Assembly: GCA_947456315.1 (NCBI GenBank)
Contig: CANGRU010000089.1
Coordinates: forward strand, 1-6,896
Origin: Beijerinckiaceae bacterium
Lineage (GTDB): Bacteria; Pseudomonadota; Alphaproteobacteria; Rhizobiales; Beijerinckiaceae
Reading direction: 5' to 3'
DNA length: 6,896 nt
The notes beneath the pieces are model-generated. The model had not been told where the DNA came from and did no database searches. It saw nothing but the letters and a program-made list of their open reading frames with translations. Shown here in pieces: positions 1-5,213 of this stretch. The position numbers were made by a program, and so were the translations under genes. Every line of letters begins with the position of its first letter. Within the stretch, counting starts at the first letter, position 1.

Positions 1-468
1 GCTCTCAAAAGGCTTGTTGCGGTCACGCTGGATGAAAGCTCCATCGGTCGCGGCAATCCCGATCAGGAGCACGAGCGCGCCATTGCCATTTATGATCTGG
101 TGGAATCCAACACATTTGGTGTGCCCGGCCATGATGGCGGGCCTTATGAATTGATGATCGCCCTGCATGACGCGAAGCTGGCTTTTGACATTCGTCAGAC
201 AGGTGGCGTGACGGTCATCACGCATATTCTGTCGCTGACGCCGTTTCGCCGCATCCTCAAAGATTATTTCATGGTCTGCGAAAGCTATTATGCGGCCATT
301 CGCACAGCCACGCCGGCGCAAATTGAAGCCATCGATATGGGCCGTCGCGGCCTGCACAATGATGGCGCCAAACTTCTTGCAGAGCGACTGACGGGCAAAA
401 TCGATTGTGATTTTGACACGGCGCGTCGCCTCTTTACCCTTGTCACGGCCCTCCACTGGAAGGGCTAA
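1..468 (+). CDS. UPF0262 family protein, 5'-truncated by window edge
   Basis: The reading frame is open from base 1 to the TAA stop and encodes 155 residues, beginning [12 protein letters not shown]. The stretch [19 protein letters not shown], then [19 protein letters not shown] and [14 protein letters not shown], is what I recognise as the UPF0262 family, a small alphaproteobacterial protein of about 160 residues. Only a few N-terminal residues are therefore missing; an internal GTG at 100 is not a plausible start because conserved family sequence lies upstream of it. No biochemical function is known to me. No signal peptide or membrane segment is visible in the part present. The downstream phosphatase gene begins 5 bases after the stop, so the two are probably co-transcribed. 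In rhizobia this gene commonly sits between hisD and a phosphatase/infA group (from memory), which suggests a core-genome location here. The family call is firm; the role is unknown. Confidence 0.88.
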   Translation, partial: ALKRLVAVTLDESSIGRGNPDQEHERAIAIYDLVESNTFGVPGHDGGPYELMIALHDAKLAFDIRQTGGVTVITHILSLTPFRRILKDYFMVCESYYAAIRTATPAQIEAIDMGRRGLHNDGAKLLAERLTGKIDCDFDTARRLFTLVTALHWKG

Positions 469-473
469 GCGCC

Positions 474-962
474 ATGAAGAGCGCCATGCTGCAGGATGAG
501 ACAAGCTTTCCGGAGGCTGAGCGCAAGCGTCCGCAATCGGTGCTCTTTGCCTGTTCGATGAATGCCGTGCGCTCGCCCATGGCAGAGGCGCTGGCCAAAC
601 AATTGTTCGGTCGCGAAATCTATTTTGCCTCCGCAGGCGTGCGCGCCGGCGAGCTGGATGGTTTTGCCATTGCCGCTATGGATGAGCTGGGCATCGATAT
701 TTGTAAGCACAAGCCGCATACATTCGAAGATCTGGAAGACGCCAGCTTCGATGTGATCATCAGCCTGTCGCCGGAGGCCCATCACCGTGCGCTGGAATTT
801 ACACGCTCGCTCGCAGTCGAGGTGATCTATTGGCCAACCATTGACCCGACCGCTGTGCAGGGCACGCGCGAGACAATGCTGGAGGCTTATCGCAATGTGC
901 GCGACGGTCTGCACAAGCGGATCAAGGATTATCTGGATTGGCGCCCGATGGGGCGGTTGTGA
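474..962 (+). CDS. Low-molecular-weight protein tyrosine phosphatase-like protein
   Basis: A 162-residue soluble protein of the LMW phosphotyrosine phosphatase/arsenate reductase fold. The phosphate-binding loop C(X)5RS is C27-S-M-N-A-V-R33-S34, followed by P-M-A-E as in the family, and the expected C-terminal general acid is D124 in an Asp-Pro pair (D124-P125). By family mechanism C27 would form a phosphocysteine and D124 would protonate the leaving group. The loop departs from the textbook C-x-G-N-x-C-R-S: the glycine is Met29 and the second cysteine is Val32. About 20 residues precede the first strand (VLFAC), longer than usual. An AAGGG-like ribosome site at 460-464 supports the ATG at 474; an ATG at 486 is a possible alternative. 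The substrate is unknown, and arsenate reductase activity is less likely without the extra cysteines. It is probably co-expressed with the UPF0262 gene. Confidence 0.85.
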   Translation: MKSAMLQDETSFPEAERKRPQSVLFACSMNAVRSPMAEALAKQLFGREIYFASAGVRAGELDGFAIAAMDELGIDICKHKPHTFEDLEDASFDVIISLSPEAHHRALEFTRSLAVEVIYWPTIDPTAVQGTRETMLEAYRNVRDGLHKRIKDYLDWRPMGRL

Positions 963-966
963 AGCT

Positions 967-1371
967 CTAGTCGAACATCCAGTTCGAGACGAAATAACCG
1001 ATCGTCGCGCCTGCCGCTGTGACGCTCGCGCCCCAGCCCAGATCGACCAGCGTCATCGTCAGCGGCCAGTTTTTCAAGGTCGCATAATTGGTGAGGTCAT
1101 AGGTGCCATAGGCCACCAGACCGAGCGCGCCGCCCAGAAGAGCGGTCTTGGCCCAGCTGCGCGCTTCCAGTCCCGGCATCACGGCAAACAGAACCATGCC
1201 CGCCGCATAGAGCGCGTAAAAGGCAAAGGCGACGCCCATATGGGGCTTGTCCAGCATCATCTCGCCCAGCTGGTCTTTGTAGAATTTGGTGGCAATGAAG
1301 GCCAGCCAGATAAAATCAATGGCTAGAAAGCCGATCAGTGTGGCCGCATAGGTCGCCAGAATACGCGTCAT
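967..1371 (-). CDS. DUF2177 family integral membrane protein
   Basis: A 134-residue protein with four predicted transmembrane helices, at about residues 5-27, 46-66, 76-93 and 107-129. It matches the DUF2177 family as I know it: an N-terminal DFIWLAFIATKFY block near residues 19-31, then LGEMM, then YGTYDLTNYATLKNWP near 88-103, and a final D110-L-G-W-G. Length and motif order fit a complete family member. The function is unknown; the family is a small inner-membrane protein group. The ribosome site is weak (a GATGAGAA stretch about 8-9 bases further upstream than ideal). The gene converges on the phosphatase gene with only 4 bases between stops, leaving no room for a separate terminator. It lies downstream of, and in the same direction as, gentisate dioxygenase, but a 171-base gap with a large palindrome separates them, so shared function is doubtful. 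Confidence 0.85.
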   Translation of the reverse strand: MTRILATYAATLIGFLAIDFIWLAFIATKFYKDQLGEMMLDKPHMGVAFAFYALYAAGMVLFAVMPGLEARSWAKTALLGGALGLVAYGTYDLTNYATLKNWPLTMTLVDLGWGASVTAAGATIGYFVSNWMFD

Positions 1372-1439
1372 GGGGCTGTTCTCATCTGCATCTGCGGAAT
1401 AGCTGCTGAGTTACGCCGTGCAGGGCTGTTTGGATCAGG

Positions 1440-1527
1440 CCGTCATTGCGAGCGAAGAGAAGCAATCCAGAAACACCCCGTGAGCCCTCTGGATTGCTTC
1501 GTCGCCTTCGGCTCCTCGCAATGACGG
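1440..1527. repeat. Y-shaped palindromic repeat of the CGTCATTGCGAG / GAAGCAATCCAG family
   Basis: Outer arms CCGTCATTGCGAG (1440-1452) and CTCGCAATGACGG (1515-1527) are perfect 13-base reverse complements. Inner arms GAAGCAATCCAGA (1459-1471) and TCTGGATTGCTTC (1488-1500) are a second perfect 13-base pair. Between the arms are 6 bases on the left and 14 on the right; the right segment has its own GCC-TTC-GGC mini-hairpin. The terminal loop is 1472-1487. I recognise this as a dispersed intergenic repeat widespread in Bradyrhizobium-like and other proteobacterial genomes; translated, it gives the 'CEEPKATKQS' peptide that often appears in spurious gene calls. It lies 15 bases after the gentisate dioxygenase stop. 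No run of T follows it on either strand, so it is not a standard intrinsic terminator, although an RNA stem this long could affect transcript ends. Confidence 0.9.
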
Positions 1528-1542
1528 AGCCTGTGTCGCGCC

Positions 1543-2583
1543 TCACGCGTTGCCGCGATCCTCGCGGAACAGGCCGAGCTTTTCCTGCACCGGGCGATCC
1601 GAGAAGGAGAAGATGACGGCATCGCCATCGGCTTCATGCACGACCGGGTGCCAGCTGGGCACGACGAAAATATCCTGCGGCTTCCAGCTGAACGTCTTGT
1701 CACCGATTTTCGTGCGGCCTGTGCCTTCGACCACGGTGAAGACGGTGGCGTCCGTCGAGCGATAGCGGCTGGTGGCAAAACCCTTGGGCAGAAGCTGGAT
1801 GAACGCACCAATGGTGGGCATGGCATGGTCGCCCGTTTCGGGATTGGTGTAGCGCATTTTCAATCCGTGGCAGGGATCAAATTCTTTCGTCTTGCGCATG
1901 ATCTCCAAAGCCTCGCGCGTGCGCGCATAGGGATAGTTGAAGACAGGCGAGGTGAGGTTGCGCGTCTTCTGATCCACCGGCAACAGGTTCGCACCAAAGC
2001 GCGCCAGTGAATCACCTTCGGGGCGCAGGATCGGCTGTTCGTCTTCCGTCCAATGTTCCAGAAAGGATGCATCAAGCGCTGTCACCAGTGGCACATCCAA
2101 TCCGTCGAGCCAGAAGATCGGTTCGGAGGATTCATTGCCATGGTCATGCCAGGAGTTCGATGGCGTGATGATGAAATCACCCACCGACATTTTGGTGCGC
2201 TCGCCATTCACGGCGGTGTGCGCGCCATTGCCTTGCAGAATGAAACGCAAAGCCGATTGGCTGTGGCGGTGCGCAGGCGCAATCTCGCCCGGCAGCACCA
2301 GCTGCACGCCGGCATAGAGCGACGTGGTGATGCTCGACTTGCCACGCAAGCCCGGATTTTCCAGCACAAGCACGCGGCGCTCGGCTTCCTTCGCGGTGAT
2401 GAGACCGCCAGCCTCGATCATATAATCGCGGATCTCGTCGAACTTCCACAGAAAGGGCTGTGCGGCGGATTTGGGTTCGGGCGTGATGATGGAGGACAGC
2501 ACCGTCCACAGCGGTGTCAGATTCTGCTTGTCGATCTTATCGTAGAAGGCGCGGCGCTGGGGTGTTTCGGCGGCTTCACTCAT
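1543..2583 (-). CDS. gtdA: Gentisate 1,2-dioxygenase
   Basis: A 346-residue bicupin ring-cleavage dioxygenase, which uses Fe(II) and O2 to open gentisate (2,5-dihydroxybenzoate) to maleylpyruvate in the cytoplasm. The first cupin (about residues 95-165) carries the metal ligands H105-R-H107 in PAHRHSQSALRF and H146 in NSWHDHGN. The second cupin (about 265-335; VVEGTGRTKIGD, then DIFVVPSW) lacks a full ligand set, as is usual for the family. The length fits gentisate dioxygenases of about 340-350 residues. The start is the ATG at 2583-2581, preceded by GGAGAGG with 8 bases between GAGG and ATG; the open frame reaching 2682 has a low-complexity proline-rich N-terminus with no family resemblance. 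The gene diverges from the maleylpyruvate isomerase/MarR/hydroxylase operon, which supplies its substrate and uses its product. Related bicupins cleave salicylate or 1-hydroxy-2-naphthoate, but the neighbours favour gentisate. Confidence 0.92.
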   Translation of the reverse strand: MSEAAETPQRRAFYDKIDKQNLTPLWTVLSSIITPEPKSAAQPFLWKFDEIRDYMIEAGGLITAKEAERRVLVLENPGLRGKSSITTSLYAGVQLVLPGEIAPAHRHSQSALRFILQGNGAHTAVNGERTKMSVGDFIITPSNSWHDHGNESSEPIFWLDGLDVPLVTALDASFLEHWTEDEQPILRPEGDSLARFGANLLPVDQKTRNLTSPVFNYPYARTREALEIMRKTKEFDPCHGLKMRYTNPETGDHAMPTIGAFIQLLPKGFATSRYRSTDATVFTVVEGTGRTKIGDKTFSWKPQDIFVVPSWHPVVHEADGDAVIFSFSDRPVQEKLGLFREDRGNA

Positions 2584-2680
2584 GATCGTTTCCTCTCCAT
2601 TGGGTCCGCTGCTCGGGGGTGCTGGCGGTGGCTTGACGCCATTATTCCTCCGTATACTGTCAATTCTCACGGCGCCTGAC

Positions 2681-2693
2681 AAGAGAGTCTCTT
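2681..2693. promoter_or_regulatory. Candidate MarR operator palindrome
   Basis: AAGAGAGTCTCTT is a perfect inverted repeat with 6-base arms around one central G. It lies between the TATA-like element (2652-2658) and the ribosome site of maleylpyruvate isomerase, where a repressor could block the plus-strand operon. MarR dimers usually bind short, nearly perfect palindromes of this size, and a MarR gene is in the operon. A smaller CTAG-CCA-CTAG repeat follows at 2694-2704. Binding is inferred from position and symmetry only. Confidence 0.4.
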
Positions 2694-2718
2694 CTAGCCA
2701 CTAGGAGTGCTGCGCTGC

Positions 2719-2724
2719 GGGAGG
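2719..2724 (+). promoter_or_regulatory. Strong ribosome binding site of maleylpyruvate isomerase
   Basis: GGGAGG lies 8 bases before the ATG at 2733. It fixes that start, which also matches the family N-terminus MRLHGFFRSG. Confidence 0.85.
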
Positions 2725-2732
2725 ATACAAGA

Positions 2733-3365
2733 ATGCGTCTGCATGGATTTTTCAGGTCCGGGGCTTCCTATCGTCTGCGCATTGCGCTGGCTTTGAAGGG
2801 GCTTCCCTTTGATCAGACCTCTTACATGCTGCGCCGTGGTGACCAGCGTCAGCCGGATTATCTCGAAAAAAACCCGCAAGGTCTCGTGCCCACGCTGGAG
2901 CTCGAAGACGGCACGTTGATGACGCAATCCTTGGCCATTCTTGAATGGCTCGAAGAGACGCATCCCGAGCCGGCCCTTTTGCCCAAAGATCCGATGGCGC
3001 GTGCGTGCGTGCGCGCTTTTGCGCTGGCCATTGCTTGCGATGTGCACCCCGTTCAAAACCTCGGCGTGCTCAATGCCGTCAAGGCGCTTGGCCACACAGA
3101 TGCCGACGTCAATGATTGGGCGCGCCGCGTCAACCAGCAGGGACTGGACGCTTGCGAGAAAATGCTCTCAGGCACCAAGGGGCCGTTCTGTTTCGGTGAC
3201 AAGCCGACACTCGCTGATATTTGCCTTATTCCCCAGCTCGCCAATGCGCGCCGCTTTGGCTGTGATTTTTCAAACTGGACGCGGTTGAACGAAGCGGAAG
3301 CTGCATGCAATGCACTGCCCGCTTTCCAATCGGCTTTGCCCGAGCGCCAGCCCGATGCCGAGTGA
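2733..3365 (+). CDS. nagL: Maleylpyruvate isomerase (zeta-class glutathione transferase family)
   Basis: A 210-residue cytosolic glutathione-dependent isomerase that would convert maleylpyruvate, the product of gentisate cleavage, to fumarylpyruvate. The N-terminal thioredoxin-like domain (about 1-82) has the active-site segment F7-R8-S9-G10-A11-S12-Y13-R14-L15-R16, the NPQGLVPTL cis-proline region near 47-55, and Q65-S66 for the glutathione gamma-glutamyl group. The helical domain has CDVHPVQN (H105) and GDKPTLADICLIPQLANARRF near 155-175. These segments resemble the characterised maleylpyruvate isomerase NagL (FWRSGTSHRLRIAL, CDIHPINN and a QPD-containing tail), here R206-less but ending Q206-P-D. 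The close relative maleylacetoacetate isomerase (homogentisate pathway) has a similar fold and automated pipelines may give that name; the gentisate dioxygenase next door favours maleylpyruvate. It is the first gene of the operon and overlaps the MarR gene by 11 bases. Confidence 0.88.
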   Translation: MRLHGFFRSGASYRLRIALALKGLPFDQTSYMLRRGDQRQPDYLEKNPQGLVPTLELEDGTLMTQSLAILEWLEETHPEPALLPKDPMARACVRAFALAIACDVHPVQNLGVLNAVKALGHTDADVNDWARRVNQQGLDACEKMLSGTKGPFCFGDKPTLADICLIPQLANARRFGCDFSNWTRLNEAEAACNALPAFQSALPERQPDAE

Positions 3366-3852
3366 GGTCGACCTCATCGATCTTTTGCCGGAAGAAGCTT
3401 TGCGCGATGCCGCGCATGGCGGCATGGATGATGTCTATCTCAAACCCGGCCATCTGATCCGCCGTTTGCAGCAGATGGCCGTGTCTGTCTTTGCGCAGGA
3501 ATGCGAAGGCTTTGATATTACGCCCGTGCAATATGCTGCCCTTGTCGCCTTGCGCGACAATCCGGGCATTGATGCGACCCGCATTGCAGCGCTCGTCGCC
3601 ATTGATCGCTCGACCATGGGCAATGTGCTGGAGCGGCTGGAGGGCAAGGGTTTCATTGAGCGGCGCGCCAATCCGCAGGACAAGCGCGTGAAGCTGTTGA
3701 AACTCTCGCGCCGCGGCGCACGCTTGCTGGCTGATTGCGAGCCTTTTGTGCGGGCCGCCCAAGAACGCATGGTCGAGCCTCTCGATGCGGCCGAGCGGCT
3801 TCAATTTACCCAAATGATGCGGCGCATGATTGCGCGGCAAGAGAATGTCTGA
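3355..3852 (+). CDS. MarR-family transcriptional regulator, probable regulator of the gentisate locus
   Basis: A 165-residue winged helix-turn-helix protein. The helix-turn-helix lies at about residues 56-98: ITPVQYAALVALRDNPGI, ATRIAALVAIDRSTMGNVLERLEGKGFIER. The wing follows at about 101-120 (RRANPQDKRVKLLKLSRRG), a variant of the usual DxRDxR...LT wing. Flanking N- and C-terminal helices would form the dimer. Known MarR proteins in such clusters are repressors released by an aromatic acid or its CoA ester; here 3-hydroxybenzoate or gentisate is the natural guess. The start is placed at the ATG at 3355, which overlaps the upstream stop by 11 bases and would be translationally coupled; an in-frame ATG at 3310 would add 15 residues unlike the family and deepen the overlap. 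No strong ribosome site is visible. Its position within the operon suggests autoregulation. Confidence 0.88.
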   Translation: MPSEVDLIDLLPEEALRDAAHGGMDDVYLKPGHLIRRLQQMAVSVFAQECEGFDITPVQYAALVALRDNPGIDATRIAALVAIDRSTMGNVLERLEGKGFIERRANPQDKRVKLLKLSRRGARLLADCEPFVRAAQERMVEPLDAAERLQFTQMMRRMIARQENV

Positions 3853-3858
3853 GGGAGG
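3851..3858 (+). promoter_or_regulatory. Ribosome binding site of 3-hydroxybenzoate 6-hydroxylase
   Basis: GAGGGAGG overlaps the MarR TGA stop (3850-3852) and lies 6 bases before the ATG at 3865. It is among the strongest sites in the window and supports one transcript across both genes. Confidence 0.85.
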
Positions 3859-3864
3859 TTTTTC

Positions 3865-5043
3865 ATGGCGCAGGCAGATAGCAAACCTTTCATCATCGTC
3901 GGGGGCGGCATTGGCGGGCTCGGTACTGCGCTCGCGCTCGCGCAAAAAGGCTTTGCCGTTCACGTGTTGGAGCAGGCCGCCGAGTTCAAGGAAATTGGCG
4001 CAGGCATCCAGCTCGGCCCCAATGTTTTTACCCCGTTCAAGAAGCTGGGGCTTCGCGATCGCATCTTGCAGGATGTGGCAATCCCCACAGGTCTTGAAAT
4101 GCGCGATGCGCTCAATGGCGAGCTCATCACGCGCATGCCTTTGGGTGAAGATCTGACGCGCCGCTTTGGCGATACCTATGCCGTCATCCATCGCGCGGAT
4201 CTGCAAGGCATCATTCTGGAAGCCTGCCAGAAAATGAAAAACATCACGCTGGAAACGCAAGCCCGCGTGCTCGATTTCGAGGACAAGGGCGGCGAAGTCG
4301 TCGTCACCATGGAAGATGGCCGCACCATCACCGGCTGCGCGATGATTGGTGCCGATGGTCTGTGGTCCAAGACGCGCCAGAAGATTGTTGCCGATGGCAA
4401 GCCGCGTGTGTCGGGCCACATTGCCTATCGCGCTGTGTTGAAGCGCGAGGATGTGCCGGCCGATTTGTGGAATCCCGATGTCGTGCTGTGGGCCGGCCCG
4501 CGCACGCATCTGGTCCATTATCCGTTGCGCCGTGGTGAATTGTACAATCTCGTCGCTGTGTTCCATTCCGACCATTATTCGGAAGGGTGGGATCAGGCAG
4601 GCGATCCGGCTCTGCTGCACGCCCATTTCAAGGGGCAGGTGCCCCAGGTTCTGCGCATGCTGGAAAAGATCGACGTCTGGAAGATGTGGGTCTTGTGTGA
4701 TCGCGAGCCGGTCAAGGATTGGTCCAAGGGCCGCGCCACATTGTTGGGCGATGCTGCCCATCCGATGCTGCAATATCTCGCGCAAGGTGCGTGTATGGCG
4801 CTCGAAGATGCGGTGTGTCTGGCTGAAAAAGTCGAATCCAAGCCGGATGATCTGCCAGCCGCGCTGCTCGATTATCAGAATGCGCGCTATTTGCGCACCT
4901 CGCGTGTGCAGCTCATGGCGCGTGTCTATGGCGAGGCCTATCACGCACGCGGGCCGATTGCCGAATTGCGCAACAACATGCTGCGCGCCCGCACACCCGA
5001 GCAGGCGATTGAAGGTATTGCCTGGTTGTATGGCGGGGGGTGA
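3865..5043 (+). CDS. 3-hydroxybenzoate 6-hydroxylase (FAD- and NAD(P)H-dependent monooxygenase)
   Basis: A 392-residue group A flavoprotein monooxygenase, which would para-hydroxylate 3-hydroxybenzoate to gentisate. The FAD-binding GxGxxG is at 13-18 (GGGIGG) with E36 at the end of strand 2 (VLEQ); the ADG motif of the second dinucleotide contact is A163-D164-G165 (IGADGLWSKTR); and the GD motif is G295-D296 (GDAAHPMLQYLAQGACMALEDAV). The substrate-pocket residues I recall for the Rhodococcus jostii enzyme (His213, Tyr217, Gln301) have equivalents H215, Y219 and Q303, shifted by a constant two residues. The C-terminus (RTSRVQLMARVYGEAYHARG) also resembles NagX/3HB6H proteins. Salicylate 1-hydroxylase is the main alternative, but it would give catechol, and no catechol enzyme is nearby, whereas gentisate dioxygenase and maleylpyruvate isomerase are. 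It is the last gene of the plus-strand operon. Confidence 0.88.
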   Translation: MAQADSKPFIIVGGGIGGLGTALALAQKGFAVHVLEQAAEFKEIGAGIQLGPNVFTPFKKLGLRDRILQDVAIPTGLEMRDALNGELITRMPLGEDLTRRFGDTYAVIHRADLQGIILEACQKMKNITLETQARVLDFEDKGGEVVVTMEDGRTITGCAMIGADGLWSKTRQKIVADGKPRVSGHIAYRAVLKREDVPADLWNPDVVLWAGPRTHLVHYPLRRGELYNLVAVFHSDHYSEGWDQAGDPALLHAHFKGQVPQVLRMLEKIDVWKMWVLCDREPVKDWSKGRATLLGDAAHPMLQYLAQGACMALEDAVCLAEKVESKPDDLPAALLDYQNARYLRTSRVQLMARVYGEAYHARGPIAELRNNMLRARTPEQAIEGIAWLYGGG

Positions 5044-5048
5044 TTTTT

Positions 5049-5106
5049 CCTCCCTCCCCCTTGAGGGGAGGGCGACTCTGCGCAGCAGAGCGGGGTGGGG
5101 GTCTCG
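5049..5106. repeat. G/C-rich inverted repeat, left arm
   Basis: A C-rich/G-rich element directly after the hydroxylase stop. CCCTCCCC (5052-5059) pairs with GGGGAGGG (5065-5072) as an 8-bp local hairpin with loop CTTGA. Then CTCTGC (5076-5081) and GCAGAG (5085-5090) form a second small hairpin, and CGGGGTGGGGGTC follows. Most of it is reverse-complementary to the right arm at about 5155-5202. It resembles the dispersed 'PSPLRGG/GGGLV' type repeats often seen between convergent genes in Hyphomicrobiales. No T-run follows either hairpin, so it is not a classic intrinsic terminator. Confidence 0.75.
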
Positions 5107-5154
5107 TAACCTTTGTCGTTAGCTGGGTAATTCAGAGAAATAAAAAGGGCGGGG

Positions 5155-5202
5155 ATCGCGCGACCCCCACCCCTAGCCCCTCCCCTCAAGGGGGAGGGGG
5201 GC
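5155..5202. repeat. G/C-rich inverted repeat, right arm
   Basis: The inverted partner of the left arm. GACCCCCACCCC (5162-5173 region) is complementary to the GGGGTGGGGGTC of the left arm, and CCCCTCCCC (5177-5185) with GGGGAGGGG (5191-5199) is a 9-bp local hairpin with loop TCAAG, matching the left hairpin inverted. A 5-base linker replaces the left arm's CTCTGC hairpin, so the two arms are not identical copies. It ends about 12 bases beyond the stop of the molybdopterin-subunit gene. The 45 or so bases between the arms (5107-5154) show nothing recognisable. Confidence 0.75.
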
Positions 5203-5213
5203 TTGATTGCCCT

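Larger units (their letters stand above)
2584..2732. promoter_or_regulatory. Divergent promoter region of the gentisate locus
   Basis: These 149 bases separate the two divergent transcription units, so both promoters are expected here. On the plus strand TTGACG (2633-2638) and TATACT (2653-2658) resemble -35 and -10 boxes, but the spacing is only 14 bases, so the pairing is doubtful. On the minus strand TTGTCA (2682-2677) and the same TATA core (within the GTATAC palindrome at 2652-2657) have about 19-20 bases between them, longer than usual. The TATA core may thus serve both directions, but no exact start can be assigned from sequence. TTGAC (2633-2637) and GTCAA (2659-2663) also form a loose inverted repeat around it. 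Ribosome sites lie at both edges. Confidence 0.5.

Noticed and set aside
841..1326. A 161-codon plus-strand open frame
   Set aside because: It overlaps the end of the phosphatase gene and lies antisense to DUF2177; no family features are visible.
1440..1527. A CRISPR array or tRNA-like structure
   Set aside because: There is only one inverted-repeat unit, with no regular direct repeats and spacers and no cloverleaf arms.
1443..1826. A minus-strand open frame running through the palindromic repeat
   Set aside because: It overlaps the 3' end of gentisate dioxygenase in another frame and ends in the 'HCEEPKATKQS' peptide, a well-known translation of this repeat family.
2584..2682. A 33-residue N-terminal extension of gentisate dioxygenase
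   Set aside because: The extension is proline-rich with no family likeness, and a strong GGAGAGG site stands before the ATG at 2583. The extension would also consume most of the divergent promoter region.
3310..3354. An upstream ATG giving a 180-residue MarR protein
   Set aside because: The added 15 residues (Cys- and Pro-rich) do not resemble MarR N-termini and the overlap with the isomerase gene would be 56 bases; the ATG at 3355 is more likely, though not proven.
3226..4944. A 572-codon open frame on the minus strand opposite the operon
   Set aside because: It lies antisense to three confidently identified genes with good ribosome sites, and its translation is rich in His, Gln and Arg with no recognisable domain. 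It is a shadow of codon bias.
5049..5202. The hairpins as classic intrinsic terminators
   Set aside because: Neither hairpin is followed by a T-run on the strand that would be transcribed, so they are listed as repeats only.
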